Shown: one piece after another, positions 46,061 to 55,713 of the stretch
How positions within the stretch are numbered: position 1 is the stretch's first letter
Layout: the number at the start of each line of letters is the position of its first letter
Assembly: GCA_019009955.1 (NCBI GenBank)
Contig: CM032228.1
Coordinates: 207,349,501 to 207,413,500 of the forward strand
Direction: 5' to 3'
DNA from: Riptortus pedestris
Lineage: Eukaryota > Arthropoda > Insecta > Hemiptera > Alydidae
DNA: 64,000 nucleotides
Program-made: the position numbers and the translations under genes
Notes under the pieces: generated by a model
Databases searched by the model: none
Seen by the model: only the letters and a program-made list of their open reading frames with translations
What the model was told of the DNA's origin: nothing

Positions 46061-46333
46061 GTACCAGCGGTGGCGGTGGCGGTGTCGCGATTTCATACTT
46101 TTTTCCTCTCCCGCAAATGCTTCCTTACGGGGTGCACAACGTGCCTAAAGAAGTTTTCACTTCAATTGTAAATAAACTATCAAATGATTAGGTTATAAAA
46201 TACCATATGATTTTATTTCTAAACCTTAGTACAAGCGGTGGCGGTGGCGGTGTCGCGATTTCATACTTTTTTCCTCTCCCGCAAATGCTTCCTTACGGGG
46301 TGCATAACGTGCCTAAAGAAGTTTTCACTTCAA
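46061..46333 (+). repeat. Direct duplication of a GGCGGT-rich ~95-bp segment
   Basis: A block starting near AGTACCAGCGGTGGCGGTGG and including ATTTCATACTTTTTTCCTCT and TGCCTAAAGAAGTTTTCACT occurs at 46063-46164 and 46228-46332 with very few differences. The local GC content is high. It looks like two copies of a fragment of an unidentified mobile element. Open frames through it are not supported as genes. Confidence 0.7.
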
Positions 46334-46361
46334 AAAAAAGATTATTATTTGTTATACTTTC

Positions 46362-46460
46362 TACAGGTTACCACCCTTTTCTGACCAGGGTAGAGCTAAG
46401 GATTCTATATGGTGACAAAATAAATTCCTATTGCCAGATGGCAATCAGACTCGAGACTAG
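46362..46460 (-). mobile_element. SINE fragment, minus strand
   Basis: CTACAGGTTACCACCCTTTT and GACCAGGGTAGAGCTAAGGA are the inverse of the SINE body. The head is decayed. Confidence 0.65.
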
Positions 46461-47480
46461 ATTTTTACTGTTTATTAAGACCGCCTTCACTCTCATGGCC
46501 CCCTATGTATTGACTGGTGCTTCTTTACAGTATTGTTTTGCCATGCAAGGTTTTTTTTTTTTTTGGGGGGGGGGTCAGTACTATGACAGTTTTTTGGGTT
46601 CTTTTAATTTCGAAGTTATGGATTGGAATTTTCTGTTCATTGTCAGTTTGTAGTGCAGTTGAGAACTATATTTTTAAACTGGGAGTTACTACATTGGAAT
46701 ATGTCAAACCAAATAAAAATCCTTGATCATACTTCTTGTTTAATTAATTCTTTATAAGGCTCCTCTCTTCGACAGTTTCTTGAAAAATTAAAACATTCTC
46801 CTTCTCGGTAGTTTATGTGAATAACATTACAATACACTGTCTTACTTTAAGGTTTAAATATATTCATTTTTTTTTTATTTTATTTTTAAATTCCTTTATT
46901 ACATTCATTTACAAAAATATACTGAGATGACCATATCCATAATATATAATAGTTAACTCCAAAGTAATAAGACATACTGTAAATGAAATTATATAATAGT
47001 TATTTTTCTGTAACCGTTGAATAATGGTAACATTACTAAACTGAAGAAAGTGAAACATTTTGCAATAGAGTGAAGAAAGTAATCACTTTCTTCACAAGTG
47101 AAGAAAGTGAATTGCCTTCTTAATTAGTAATAAGTATAAATTAAAAAATAATTTGAAGTTGGAAATTAAATGTTTCTTAACATTGTAAGAATTTATTTTA
47201 ACAAAATAAATTGAAATGTGAATGAATTATTGGTGAAAATAATCAATATATTTTAAAATTTAAATATAATAATAATTACCTTCCTTGTTTATAACCTGCA
47301 CGTGTTTATAACTGTACTACTTCACAATCATCACTAGTTGTTTTATAACTATGCTTATAACCTTTCACAACCATGCTTATAACCTACCAACAACATACCA
47401 TAATCTTCTCAAAATCCTAATTTTGTTCATATTCTGGTTAGATCTGATCATGTATTACACGATTACAGAAAAAATTTAAT
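46461..47480. other. Intergenic, mostly featureless
   Basis: It contains a T14G9 run near 46,550 and a perfect short hairpin GTGAAGAAAGT/ACTTTCTTCAC near 47,070-47,095 amid repeated 'GAAGAAAGTGA' words. No gene is supported. Confidence 0.5.
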
Positions 47481-47484
47481 ATTA

Positions 47485-47605
47485 CACTCGTGACGAAAGT
47501 AGAATTTACAACTCTCGTGAAATTACCACACGAGCGAAGCGAGTGTGGGTAAACGTTTCACTCGAGTTGTAAAATGATCTACTTTCGTCACTTGTATAAT
47601 AAATA
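47485..47605. mobile_element. Palindromic element
   Basis: GTGACGAAAGTAGA near 47491 pairs with TCTACTTTCGTCAC near 47579-47592. The centre CACACGAGCGAAGCGAGTGTG is itself a hairpin. The flanks also pair partly (ATTACACTC / TTGTATAAT). It is non-coding. This kind of symmetrical short element is common in animal genomes; the class is unknown to me. Confidence 0.7.
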
Positions 47606-47726
47606 ACTATTATTAAGCAAATACAAAAAGAACCTGCTTCACACCTTTGACATTGTATTTATTTTAAGATTCCCATAGAATTAAGAGATTTGCATGTAAT
47701 TTCCTTCTTTGAATAACCTCAGTAGA

Positions 47727-47900
47727 TATATTTTGCCTGAAGAGAAATCAGCTATCAAGGTTGTCCTTAAAAAAAGACCCCATCGATCTTACAATCAAGT
47801 GATGGAAATGAACATAAAAGGGCTGAAGCAAATTTGATGGAATGAGTATTTTGAGTGAGCTAACTTAAGACTTAGGCCAAACTAACATTTTTTAAGTTGA
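47727..47900 (-). mobile_element. HINE-like 3' fragment, diverged
   Basis: In minus orientation, GAAGAGAAATCAGCTATCAAGG matches the end of the family, followed by a decayed interior. Confidence 0.55.
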
Positions 47901-48377
47901 CAGGAGTAGGGGCTGTATAGAAACTCTGAAATTGAAAATCGCAATTTTTTGTTTCCTGAGTTCTTTATTTTGTAATTTAGATGTAACTTTTGTTCTAAAC
48001 ATTTTTGCTAAATAACTACTTATAAACAACATTTGCTCATATATGTATCAAGAGTTGATAAATCATGAATCAAAATGAATGACATGGATAAGTTCCTAAC
48101 TGCACCGGACTGGCAGCACTATGGGCTAGAGATGGGCGATCCGCTCATGAACTGGTTCAAAGAGCTAGTTCACTTTACTGAGTGAGCGATCACTGATTCC
48201 AAAAAAAAGAGTGGTAGCTCTTTGCCGGAACGTGATAGTGGAAGGGGGAACTGGCGAGCGAGTGTGGTAGCTCTTTTCCAGGTGGGGGGAGCTAGTTCAG
48301 TTCAGTAAACAGCTCTTTTGTGGTGGGGGGAACGGTGAGCTATTGAGAACTGTCATTTCCAACCACTCACCGCTCTT

Positions 48378-48845
48378 TTGCTCCTCACCTTTCACCGCTC
48401 ACCACTCCACTCACCGCTCACCGCTCTTTTGCTCCTCAACGCTCACCACTCCACTCACCGCTCACCGCTCTTTTGCTCCTTAACGCTCACCACTCCACTC
48501 ACCGCTCCTCGCTCTTTTGCTCCTCAACGCTCACCACTCCACTCACCGCTCCTCGCTCTTTTGCTCCTCAACGCTCACCACTCCACTCACCGCTCCTCGC
48601 TCTTTTGCTCCTCAACGCTCACCACTCCACTCACCGCTCCTCGCTCTTTTGCTCCTCAACGCTCACCACTCCACTCACCGCTCCTCGCTCTTTTGCTCCT
48701 CAACGCTCATCACTCCACTCACCGCTCCTCGCTCTTTTGCTCCTCAACGCTCACCACTCCACTCACCGCTCCTCGCTCTTTTGCTCCTCAACGCTCACCA
48801 CTCCACTCACCGCTCCTCGCTCTTTTGCTCCTCAACGCTCTACGG
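48378..48845 (+). repeat. 44-bp minisatellite (~10 units)
   Basis: The units read CGCTCACCACTCCACTCACC then GCTCCTCGCTCTTTTGCTCC then TCAA. Since 44 is not a multiple of three and no unit frame contains a stop on the plus strand, all three plus frames stay open. This is an arithmetic consequence, not evidence of a gene. Confidence 0.95.
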
Positions 48846-48955
48846 CTCAACATCTCAGTTAAAATAAAAATTATTTGGTAAAATTAAAGTAAATATAATT
48901 ATATATATAATTAAAATAAAGGTAATTAGGGCGTCCTTGCATCAAAATTAAAAAT

Positions 48956-49427
48956 GTCCGTCACGCACTGGTTGCGTAAACTATGCAGATTTCCCACGTG
49001 AAGTTATACAGTAGATAAATCTGCCCAATAACAACTGTAGTAGTAAGGTATCTCTTAACCTATTCAAGAGGGACGAATAGTTACGGAAACGGCCGCCAGA
49101 GCTCTCGACGGAAAGTCCCAAACATAGCCGACTCCCTCCAACCACAGGCAGAATACAAATGCAAATATCTCGGTTAATATTCAAGATAGAGAAAATGTAT
49201 AGAACCATATTTATAGTAAATTTAATTTGCAATAAGATTGATTCTGTACAATTTTTCGATCCGACGTATAGTAACGGAGATATTTCGAAAATCCTCCCCT
49301 CTAAACCCCCCCTCCCACTGGTCCGATTTCAGCCGTTAACGAACTTGATCTGTCTTTTTACATAAAACGACTAAATATCGAGTTTGGTACCGATCAAACA
49401 AAAATTGCGACCGCTAGAGCGGTAACA

Positions 49428-49471
<44 letters not shown>

Positions 49472-49597
49472 TTTTGAACAGACTTCATTTTCGTCATCTA
49501 CTAGGTAGGATCGATGGACATTTGAAGAAAAATTTTGAAAATTCCGTCATGAGTACAACCTCAATAGCTGATTTCCCTTAAGGGAAATCTGCTAAAA
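48956..49597 (+). mobile_element. HINE-like element nested in the hAT-like element
   Basis: GTCCGTCACGCACTGGTTGC at the 5' end, (TA)n core at about 49432-49467, and a 3' end TTCCCTTAAGGGAAATCTGC then TAAAA. Its position inside the hAT-like element shows it inserted later. Confidence 0.85.
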
Positions 49598-49773
49598 TGC
49601 AAGCAACGTAGATTACTATTGTTGGGATTTGGGATGGGACTCGAGATAAGGTTCGGTGTTGATCACGGTCAAAATGAGCGGTGAGTCGTGGAAAAGAGCT
49701 AGTTCAGTTCAAAGAGCGAACGGTTCTGATCTTATCCCTGAACTGAGCGGTTTTGCCCATATCTACTATGGGC

Positions 49774-50829
49774 CCACGGCAAAATTAGCCGTGCCCCCCC
49801 CCCCTAGTGGAATGTTTGATACCATATATAATATAAACAATTTTTTATTTAATAACAAATATATATATATATATATGTATCATGTTTTTAATAACAATAT
49901 TTTTAATTGAAATTAACAAAAAGCTGATGACTGAGATTATAAAATACGCTTATATAATTCATACAAATAATTATCATAGGATTGTAGGCTATTAAAAAAA
50001 TGAAGAAGTCTAGATTTACCTGTGATAATAATTCAGGACATTAGTTCCTTACAAATTAAAAAACCTTACCAATTTAAAAAAAAAAAAAAACCTGTAAGAA
50101 TAACATAAAGTGCAAAATACAATTGCTAATAGAAGTATGTATCAGCGATGTATTTACAAATGTAAATACCTATTATTTGGGGTGTTAATTCAAGCCATAA
50201 TCTTGGATAGAATTTATTATAATTAAATAACACCCTAATGTACATATTTCCTGACAAAAACCAATCCGAATACACAAAGTGAGGCTTAGTTTTATACATA
50301 ATAGCAAATGTGAGTAGAAAGCAAATACATTTCACAGGAAATAAGTTAACCCAATAAACTATATTAGCCTCCCAACATCTTCCGCTCTTGCTTGAGTGTT
50401 TTCAACATTGATTTACTTAAATTATTTATTCAAAACATTAAACAATTCGATTTTTTTAGTAATTTATATACCTGGTGTAAATAAATAATAGTAGTGCCCT
50501 AAAAAAATGTAATTTATATGCTAAAAGAAAAGCGAGGGAAAGAAATAGTAACCCTACCTACAACCTCAAGTCATATTGAGTTCGAATGCATATTGTCTTT
50601 TGTTATAATGCCATCGCCAAGTAACGTTTAATAGTTATAGATAGTACAAAGTAATTTCAATAAGGTCAACATATCGGAGGAAATAAGATAAAGTATACCA
50701 CAATTTAAGAGTTTGATTACGCACAACTTCCGCTATCACGTTTGGCAAATTCGTCGTGATTTCGTTTAAATAGTATATTATAAAATTAAATAATCGATGA
50801 TCTTTAGTGTTGACCGAAATTGCTAATTA
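49774..50829. other. Intergenic, nothing recognised
   Basis: AT-rich sequence with a C9 run near 49,796 and a short AT run at 49,860. No gene is supported. Confidence 0.5.
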
Positions 50830-51194
50830 TCGAGTATGGTATCAACTAGACCTTTTCGAGTAAAGAACGAAAAATTGTAATGTATATGCACAACGTATTC
50901 GCACGACAACCACACAGTAAAAACCCAATAAAAACAATATTTGTAATTTAAGCTTTCTAGAAAGTGGTTCATGATATAACAGCTTATCGTTAATATGACA
51001 TAAGTAGGAGTGGAGGTTTACTGAATGCCGAAAAATAAAAGATCTATATATCTCGGTTAATATTCGCGATACTGAAAATATGTACATTACAACATTTAAA
51101 GAAAATTACATTTTCAATAAGATTGGTTCTATACAATGATTCGATCCGAAGCACAGCAACCGAGATATTTCGAAATGCTCTCCCTCTAAACCCT
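50830..51194 (+). mobile_element. HINE-like fragment, cut by a LINE insertion
   Basis: It contains TATCTCGGTTAATATTC, ATAAGATTGGTTCTATACAA and CCGAGATATTTCGAAA, and breaks off at CCCTCTAAACCCTA, where LINE sequence begins. Confidence 0.65.
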
Positions 51195-52265
51195 AGATAT
51201 ACTCGAGCTGATTAAGCAGAGAAACCGCATCAAAAACAACTGGTACCGCCCAGAAATTCTTCCCTCCGCCCTGCCCTAAGTTCCATGACCACTCAAATCC
51301 GGTCCCTAATGAAACATTGGAAGACGGCATAGTGGCATGGGACCATCCGTTTATCGCATGGATGCCATCGAAGGCTTTGGAAGTTGGTGAAGTACAGGGT
51401 CACCAAAAGGCGAACCGTACTCCTCCAGGCTATCAATGCAGTCATGAATCCCACATACCTGGCTGAAATGTTAGCGACACATATGTCTGAGACAGATCAA
51501 ACTAGGGTTTCGTCAGAGCGATGCCCTGCGCCTCGACCGAAACACGAGGGTAACTTCCTATTCTCCTCTCTGAGCCAGCTCAATGTCATCTTAGCACGAA
51601 GGGAGATAAATACCCTGGTCTGGACGGGATACAATACGTACTCATGAGCCAGGTTCCAAGAATGTGTCTATCCTATTTCAACCATCTCCTAAATTCCTGC
51701 CTCCGCCTCAAACACTTCCCCTCCCGATGGAAACACGCCATCGTAGTCCACCTCCTCAAACCCAAGAAAAATGGCTCCTCTCCCGAACATTACCGTCCTA
51801 TCAGCCTTCTTCCAAAGTACTGGAGAAAATAATTCACCAGTACTTTGTGGATTTCTGCAAGAAGGCCTCCCTCATTCCTAAAGAGCAGCCCGGCGTCCGC
51901 TCCCGTCACTGTACCCTCCACCTTCTCGCCCGCCTCTACACCAACACCGCCACTAACCTACACAGGAATATTGTCACAGCGATGATCTCAATCGACTGCA
52001 CTCAGGCCTTCGATTCCGCCGACCACTCTCAACTCCTCTCTATCCTAAACGACCATGGATGCCCCGCCCAACTCCTTGCCATGCTAAGTTTCTGCCTAAA
52101 CGACCGAACCTTCCAAGTGAGGTTCGGCAAATCCTTATCTAAGTCCTACCCTCTCAAAGGCTCCGTACTTTCACCCTCCTTATTCACGGCTTACCCCACA
52201 GGCACTTATTCGACGGTATCCTAGGACTGCGATCGCTGCGTACGTTGACGACGTGACAACCAGCA
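51192..52265 (+). pseudogene. 5'-truncated, frameshifted non-LTR retrotransposon (Jockey/CR1-type) reverse transcriptase
   Basis: A broken LINE ORF2. Conceptual pieces in order are a pre-RT linker (ELIKQRNRIKNNWYRP and SLMKHWK, with an internal stop), RWKHAIVVHLLKPKK, YRPISLLP, KVLEKIIHQYFVDFCKK in another frame, then QPGVRSRH, SIDCTQAFDSADHSQLLS, KGSVLSPSLFTAY, and finally AYVDDVTT in a further frame. YVDD is the catalytic motif box of the polymerase. At least two frameshifts (near 51,810 and 52,185) and stops make it inactive. The endonuclease and the 3' end are missing or unrecognised. GC content is higher than in the surroundings. The Jockey/CR1 label is from motif appearance only. Confidence 0.85.
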
Positions 52266-52463
52266 TATCCACGAATCCCTATATCTTCTTTTCGTTTTCT
52301 TCTATCCTTACAACCCGCCCGTTGCTGGGTACCTCTTCATGGGTTCTAGTTCACAACACATACTTATTACCTAACTCCCTTATAATAGAGTGCCTACCTT
52401 CTGGAAAAGGAAAACTATCTTAACCTCCAAGGCTTGATAGGCCTCTCCTGACTGACCATTGTA

Positions 52464-52735
52464 CAGGGTGGGGCAAAAGATATGAACCGGTTTTGTCTGG
52501 CTGGCGCTCAGCTTGTGGTGGTGGGAGGAAGGTGGGCTGGGCCTCGCTAAAGGCGTGGGATGGTCTAGTTTTCAGCAGGTGGGTGTCATTCGGTAGGTGC
52601 GCAGATCGTAACTTTTTTGCGACTTTGGCGCATGACGTACTGAAATACCACTTTTAGCTTTGTTTACATCGTGAGCATCGCTGACTTTTTGTGAATTGTT
52701 TTATTTTTTAGTGTTAGAACTTAATTGTTTTCAAA
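52464..52735 (+). mobile_element. Mariner-like 5' terminus and leader
   Basis: TA is followed by CAGGGTGGGGCAAAAGATAT, which looks like the start of a Tc1/mariner-type terminal repeat at a TA target. The following 270 bp are GC-rich and lead to the THAP start codon. I could not find a matching right terminus in the window. Confidence 0.5.
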
Positions 52736-53196
52736 ATGCCGAGTGATTGTCCTGTAGCAACATGTTCCAACAATCCTAGGAAATAGGGAAGTCTGTATCT
52801 TTTCACTGGTTCCCGAAAACCCCAGATTAAGAAACAGTGAGCAGCCCTGTGCAGACGAGGATATTTGAACATTAATCCTGATATTTCACGGGTTTGTTCA
52901 GAACAATTCAGTGACAGTGATTATGAAAGGAATTTACAAGCAGAATTGTTAGCCTATGTTCCTAACAGATTAAAATTTAAAGAAGAAGCTGTGCCCCATC
53001 GGAATTTACCAGTGTCGTCCTTAAGTAAAAAAAACATCTACTTCTGACTCAAAAAGTAAACATCTAGACAATGTAGGAGTGAAAATATGTAAACGTGCCC
53101 TGTGTCACATTAATGAGATTTCTTCGAATAAGAAGAAAAGTGATTTTTCAGCTAATACAGAAGAAGACTACAAGCCAACGACAGCTTTTAAAAAGG
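52736..53196 (+). pseudogene. Broken THAP-domain exon
   Basis: A C2CH zinc-binding THAP domain, a DNA-binding module found in host proteins and in several transposases. ATG at 52736 starts MPSDCPVATCSNNPRK, which contains the CxxxxC pair, then a TAG. In shifted frames follow SVSFHWFPKTPD (with a TAA), AALCRRGYLNINPDISRVCS (just after a TGA in place of the usual Trp), EQFSDSDYERN, and the terminal AVPHRNLP, near the family's AVPTIF-type end. A further frameshift in an A run near 53,030 restores a frame through TSTSDSKSKHLDN to AFKK at a good donor, AAG|GTAAGA. At least three stops and two frame changes make it non-functional. Confidence 0.8.
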
Positions 53197-53317
53197 TAAG
53201 AAAAAGAATTATTTTCTTGTAGTGTATCCTATAGAGCACTATAGGAATTTATTTTCCATGGTCCATTAGTAATGATATTACATGTTTCTGTCACAGTTAT
53301 TTATTCATGGGACTTCA

Positions 53318-53385
53318 ATGCATAGGCTCCATCAGTGCCATTCTTTTCACAAGGATCTAACTGGAACCGAGGCATCCCTGTGACT
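53318..53385 (+). mobile_element. Single-arm relic of the 29831 foldback family
   Basis: CATAGGCTCCATCAGTGCCA, then ACTGGAACCGAGGCATCCCT and GTGACT, parallel one arm of the 29831-30108 foldback with about 80% apparent identity. The other arm is absent. Confidence 0.6.
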
Positions 53386-53614
53386 CGAAATATATGCATC
53401 TTTTTAGATCAAGAAGTACTACATGCCAATGATAGACTTTAAAAATCTTGTACCTGAATGGACTAGTTGATGTTGAAAATAGTTTACTAAGTTATATTCT
53501 AGTAACTGGTATCTTAGTTCATTGTTCGGTTAGTTCAGTGTTATTAACTTTAATTTCTTTGTATAATATTAGGCATTACTGTTTTCATGTTTTGAACATT
53601 TCATATTATTATAG

Positions 53615-53840
53615 TAAGGGAGAGCATCGTGGATTCGCTGTGAAGACGTTTTTTGAAAATGGCAGTTCTGTTATCGCCACTCAGAGGGCCTTCAGACTGC
53701 ACTTCAATATTCTTGTTGGGGGTGACGTCCCTGGAGGTAATGCAATTAGACGTTGGGCGAGAGCATTAGAGAACACTGGTTCAACAGCAACTCCTTCAGC
53801 AATTTGAAGACCCAGAACGGTAAGAACCCCTGAAAATATA
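53615..53840 (+). pseudogene. Tc1/mariner-type transposase N-terminal HTH fragment (DUF4817-like)
   Basis: After a possible acceptor (TATTATTATAG) the sequence reads KGEHRGFAVKTFFENGSS, VIATQRAFRLHFNILVGGDV, NAIRRWARALENTGSTATPS, a TGA where a Gly codon would be expected, then RPRTVRTPE. This is the helix-turn-helix plus GRPRTVRTPE linker typical of DUF4817-type transposases in insects. The catalytic part is absent because a CCCGG-headed repeat begins at 53846. Confidence 0.75.
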
Positions 53841-53845
53841 TAAGT

Positions 53846-55280
53846 ACTAGCTCAAATACCCGGCTTCGCTCGGGAACTCATTTGAGGCTGAATGGTGATG
53901 GTATATTTTTGGCAAGGCTTTACTTTGCACAATATTTTGACATTTACCCATCCCAGTGTTTAGGGGTAACACCCGTCGTTTCTGGGGATTTGTTAATAAT
54001 CAAATTAATTTTTTATGTAAGACATCACTGTCCTGCATATTGCCATATTTCCCGTTTCCTGTGCATTATGCATAGACTTGAATTATTAAGGAGAAAATAT
54101 TGATATTTATTTGAATTATTTTTTTCAGGTGAGGTACCTGGTAGTTCATATTGAAAAGAAGTGTTGAGCAAATTTCTCTAAATAACAAAATAAACAACTT
54201 TTGTTATGTGCATCTTTGCCGAAACCGCAATAGGAGATCACTATTATTAATTTCAGGCCTCCCTTAAAACCCCCCCTCCTGCGCGTCCCAAGAAATGTTA
54301 GTATGGCTTATTATAAGGAAGGTGTTAGTGCTAATACACATACTGAGTGTTTTATTTAGTTCAGTTGAGTCTTTTGTGTGCCAAATAAAATTGTTGACTC
54401 CGCTATAATTTTTAGCGTTATAACGCCTTTTTACTTCCGTATACGGCAAAAGTGCATATAACAAAAGTTACTCTAAATAACACAATAAACACCTTTTGTT
54501 ATGTGCATATTTGCTGTAAAAGCAATAGGAAACGAAATATCGTTATTTTTAATTTCTGGCCTCACTTATAACCCCCACTCCTGCGCGTCCCTAGAAATGT
54601 TAGTATGGCTTATTATAAGGAAGGCTTTAGTGCTAATTCACATACCGAGTTTGGTTTAGTTCGGTTGAGTCTTTTGCGCCAAATAATATTGTTGACTCCC
54701 GCTTTAGTTTTTTAGCGTATAACGCATTTATACTTCGTATACGGCAAAAGTGCATATAACAAAAGTTACTCTAAATAACAAAAATAAACACCTTTTGTTA
54801 TGTGCATATTTGCTGTAAAAGCAATAGGAAATGAAATATCGTTATTTTTAATTTCTGGCCTCCCTTATAACCCCCACTCCTGCGCGTCCCAAGAAATGTT
54901 AGTATGGCTTATTATAAGGAAGGCGTTAGTACTAATTCACATACCGAGTTTGGTTTAGTTCGGTTGAGTCTTTTGTGCCAAATAAAATTGTGGACTCCCC
55001 GCTATAGTTTTTAGCGTATAACGCATTTATACTTCCGTATACGGCAAAAGTGCATATAACAAAAGTTACTCTAAGTTACATAATAAACAACTTTTGTTAT
55101 GAGCATGTTTGCTGAAAAAGCAATAGGAAACGAAATATCGCTATTTTTAATTTCAGGCCTTCCTTATAACCCCCACTCCTGTTTGTCTTAGAGAATATTA
55201 ATATGGCCTAAAGTCTAATTTGGGGGCTAGTAGTAATATACATACCAAGTTTCATAAAATTCGGTTCAGCCGTTTATGCG
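53846..55280 (+). mobile_element. CCCGG-headed repeat of ~300-bp monomers, copy 2
   Basis: ACTAGCTCAAATACCCGGC start; monomers open at about 54243, 54549, 54849 and 55150; the end carries AATTCGGTTCAGCCGTTTAT. It has the same architecture as copy 1 at 8571-9900, but the monomers within each copy look more alike than monomers between copies. It cuts off the transposase fragment at 53615. Confidence 0.8.
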
Positions 55281-55306
55281 TGAAGATTACTGGGCTTCAA
55301 AAAAAA

Positions 55307-55405
55307 AAAAATAATGTTCCCATTGAACTTTTACGTTTTGAGAAAAGTAAATACGTGACGCACGTGGGAAATCTGCTTCTTTAACGCAGCCCTTGCGTGA
55401 CGGAC
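55307..55405 (-). mobile_element. HINE-like 5'-end fragment next to the APE1 start
   Basis: Inverse of the family's 5' end: CGTGGGAAATCTGCT, then GCAGCCCTTGCGTGACGGAC ending at 55405. It ends 114 bp before the first APE1 ATG. Confidence 0.75.
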
Positions 55406-55511
55406 TCTTCATTTATTGGTAGAGGCAGTAAAAAAAGCCGGGAAAGAATGAGAAAAAGAATTTCGGCAAGACCAAATCCTCGCTTCGATATTCGAATCGC
55501 TGTATACCTCT

Positions 55512-55586
55512 ATGTTCTATGTCTTTGATAACAACGACGAAACCTTTAATGGCTGTTTTCGCGCGTTTCCTGGCTGCGTTTTGTAA
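55512..55586 (+). promoter_or_regulatory. Overlapping upstream ORF in the APE1 leader
   Basis: ATG at 55512 opens a 24-codon frame that ends at 55586. It overlaps out of frame with the starts at 55519 and 55549. If the mRNA begins upstream, this uORF would favour initiation at downstream ATGs. Confidence 0.4.
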
Positions 55587-55713
55587 ACATTGTTCCCGGC
55601 AAAATTCATTGTTTACTGTTCCTTTGGTGAAACTAAATAGATCTCTCTTGCCTTCCTCTGCCCGTTTCTTTTGTGATCAAACGTTTAATATGCCACCCAA
55701 GAATAAGAAGAAA
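55519..55713 (+). CDS. APEX1: APE1 exon 1 (alternative starts, presequence)
   Basis: In-frame ATGs lie at 55519, 55549 and 55690. The 55549 start gives [20 protein letters not shown] and later [15 protein letters not shown]: basic and hydrophobic with no acidic residue over about 40 positions, as in matrix-targeting peptides. The 55690 start gives MPPKNKKK. It has the best -3 base (A); 55519 and 55549 have T at -3. The donor is AAA|GTAAGT. Confidence 0.75.

Larger units (their letters stand above)
48119..49773. mobile_element. Non-autonomous hAT-like element with 8-bp target duplication
   Basis: CTATGGGC occurs at 48119-48126 and exactly again at 49766-49773. Between them the element (48127-49765) starts TAGAGATGGGCGA and ends GCCCATATCTA, with CCGCTCA/TGAGCGG and AAGAGCTAGTTCA-type words repeated inward at both ends. 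An 8-bp duplication with TAGAGATGGGC-type TIRs fits the hAT superfamily. It has no transposase. It carries a 44-bp minisatellite and a nested HINE-like copy. Confidence 0.82.

Noticed and set aside
46207..46653. 148-codon open frame through the GGCGGT block
   Set aside because: It runs through a duplicated repeat, a SINE fragment and a T/G homopolymer; not a gene.
48378..48881. Long overlapping open frames in all three plus-strand frames (up to 167 codons, His/Ser/Leu-rich)
   Set aside because: They are produced by a 44-bp minisatellite without stops; there are no independent coding signals, and the repeat lies in a mobile element.
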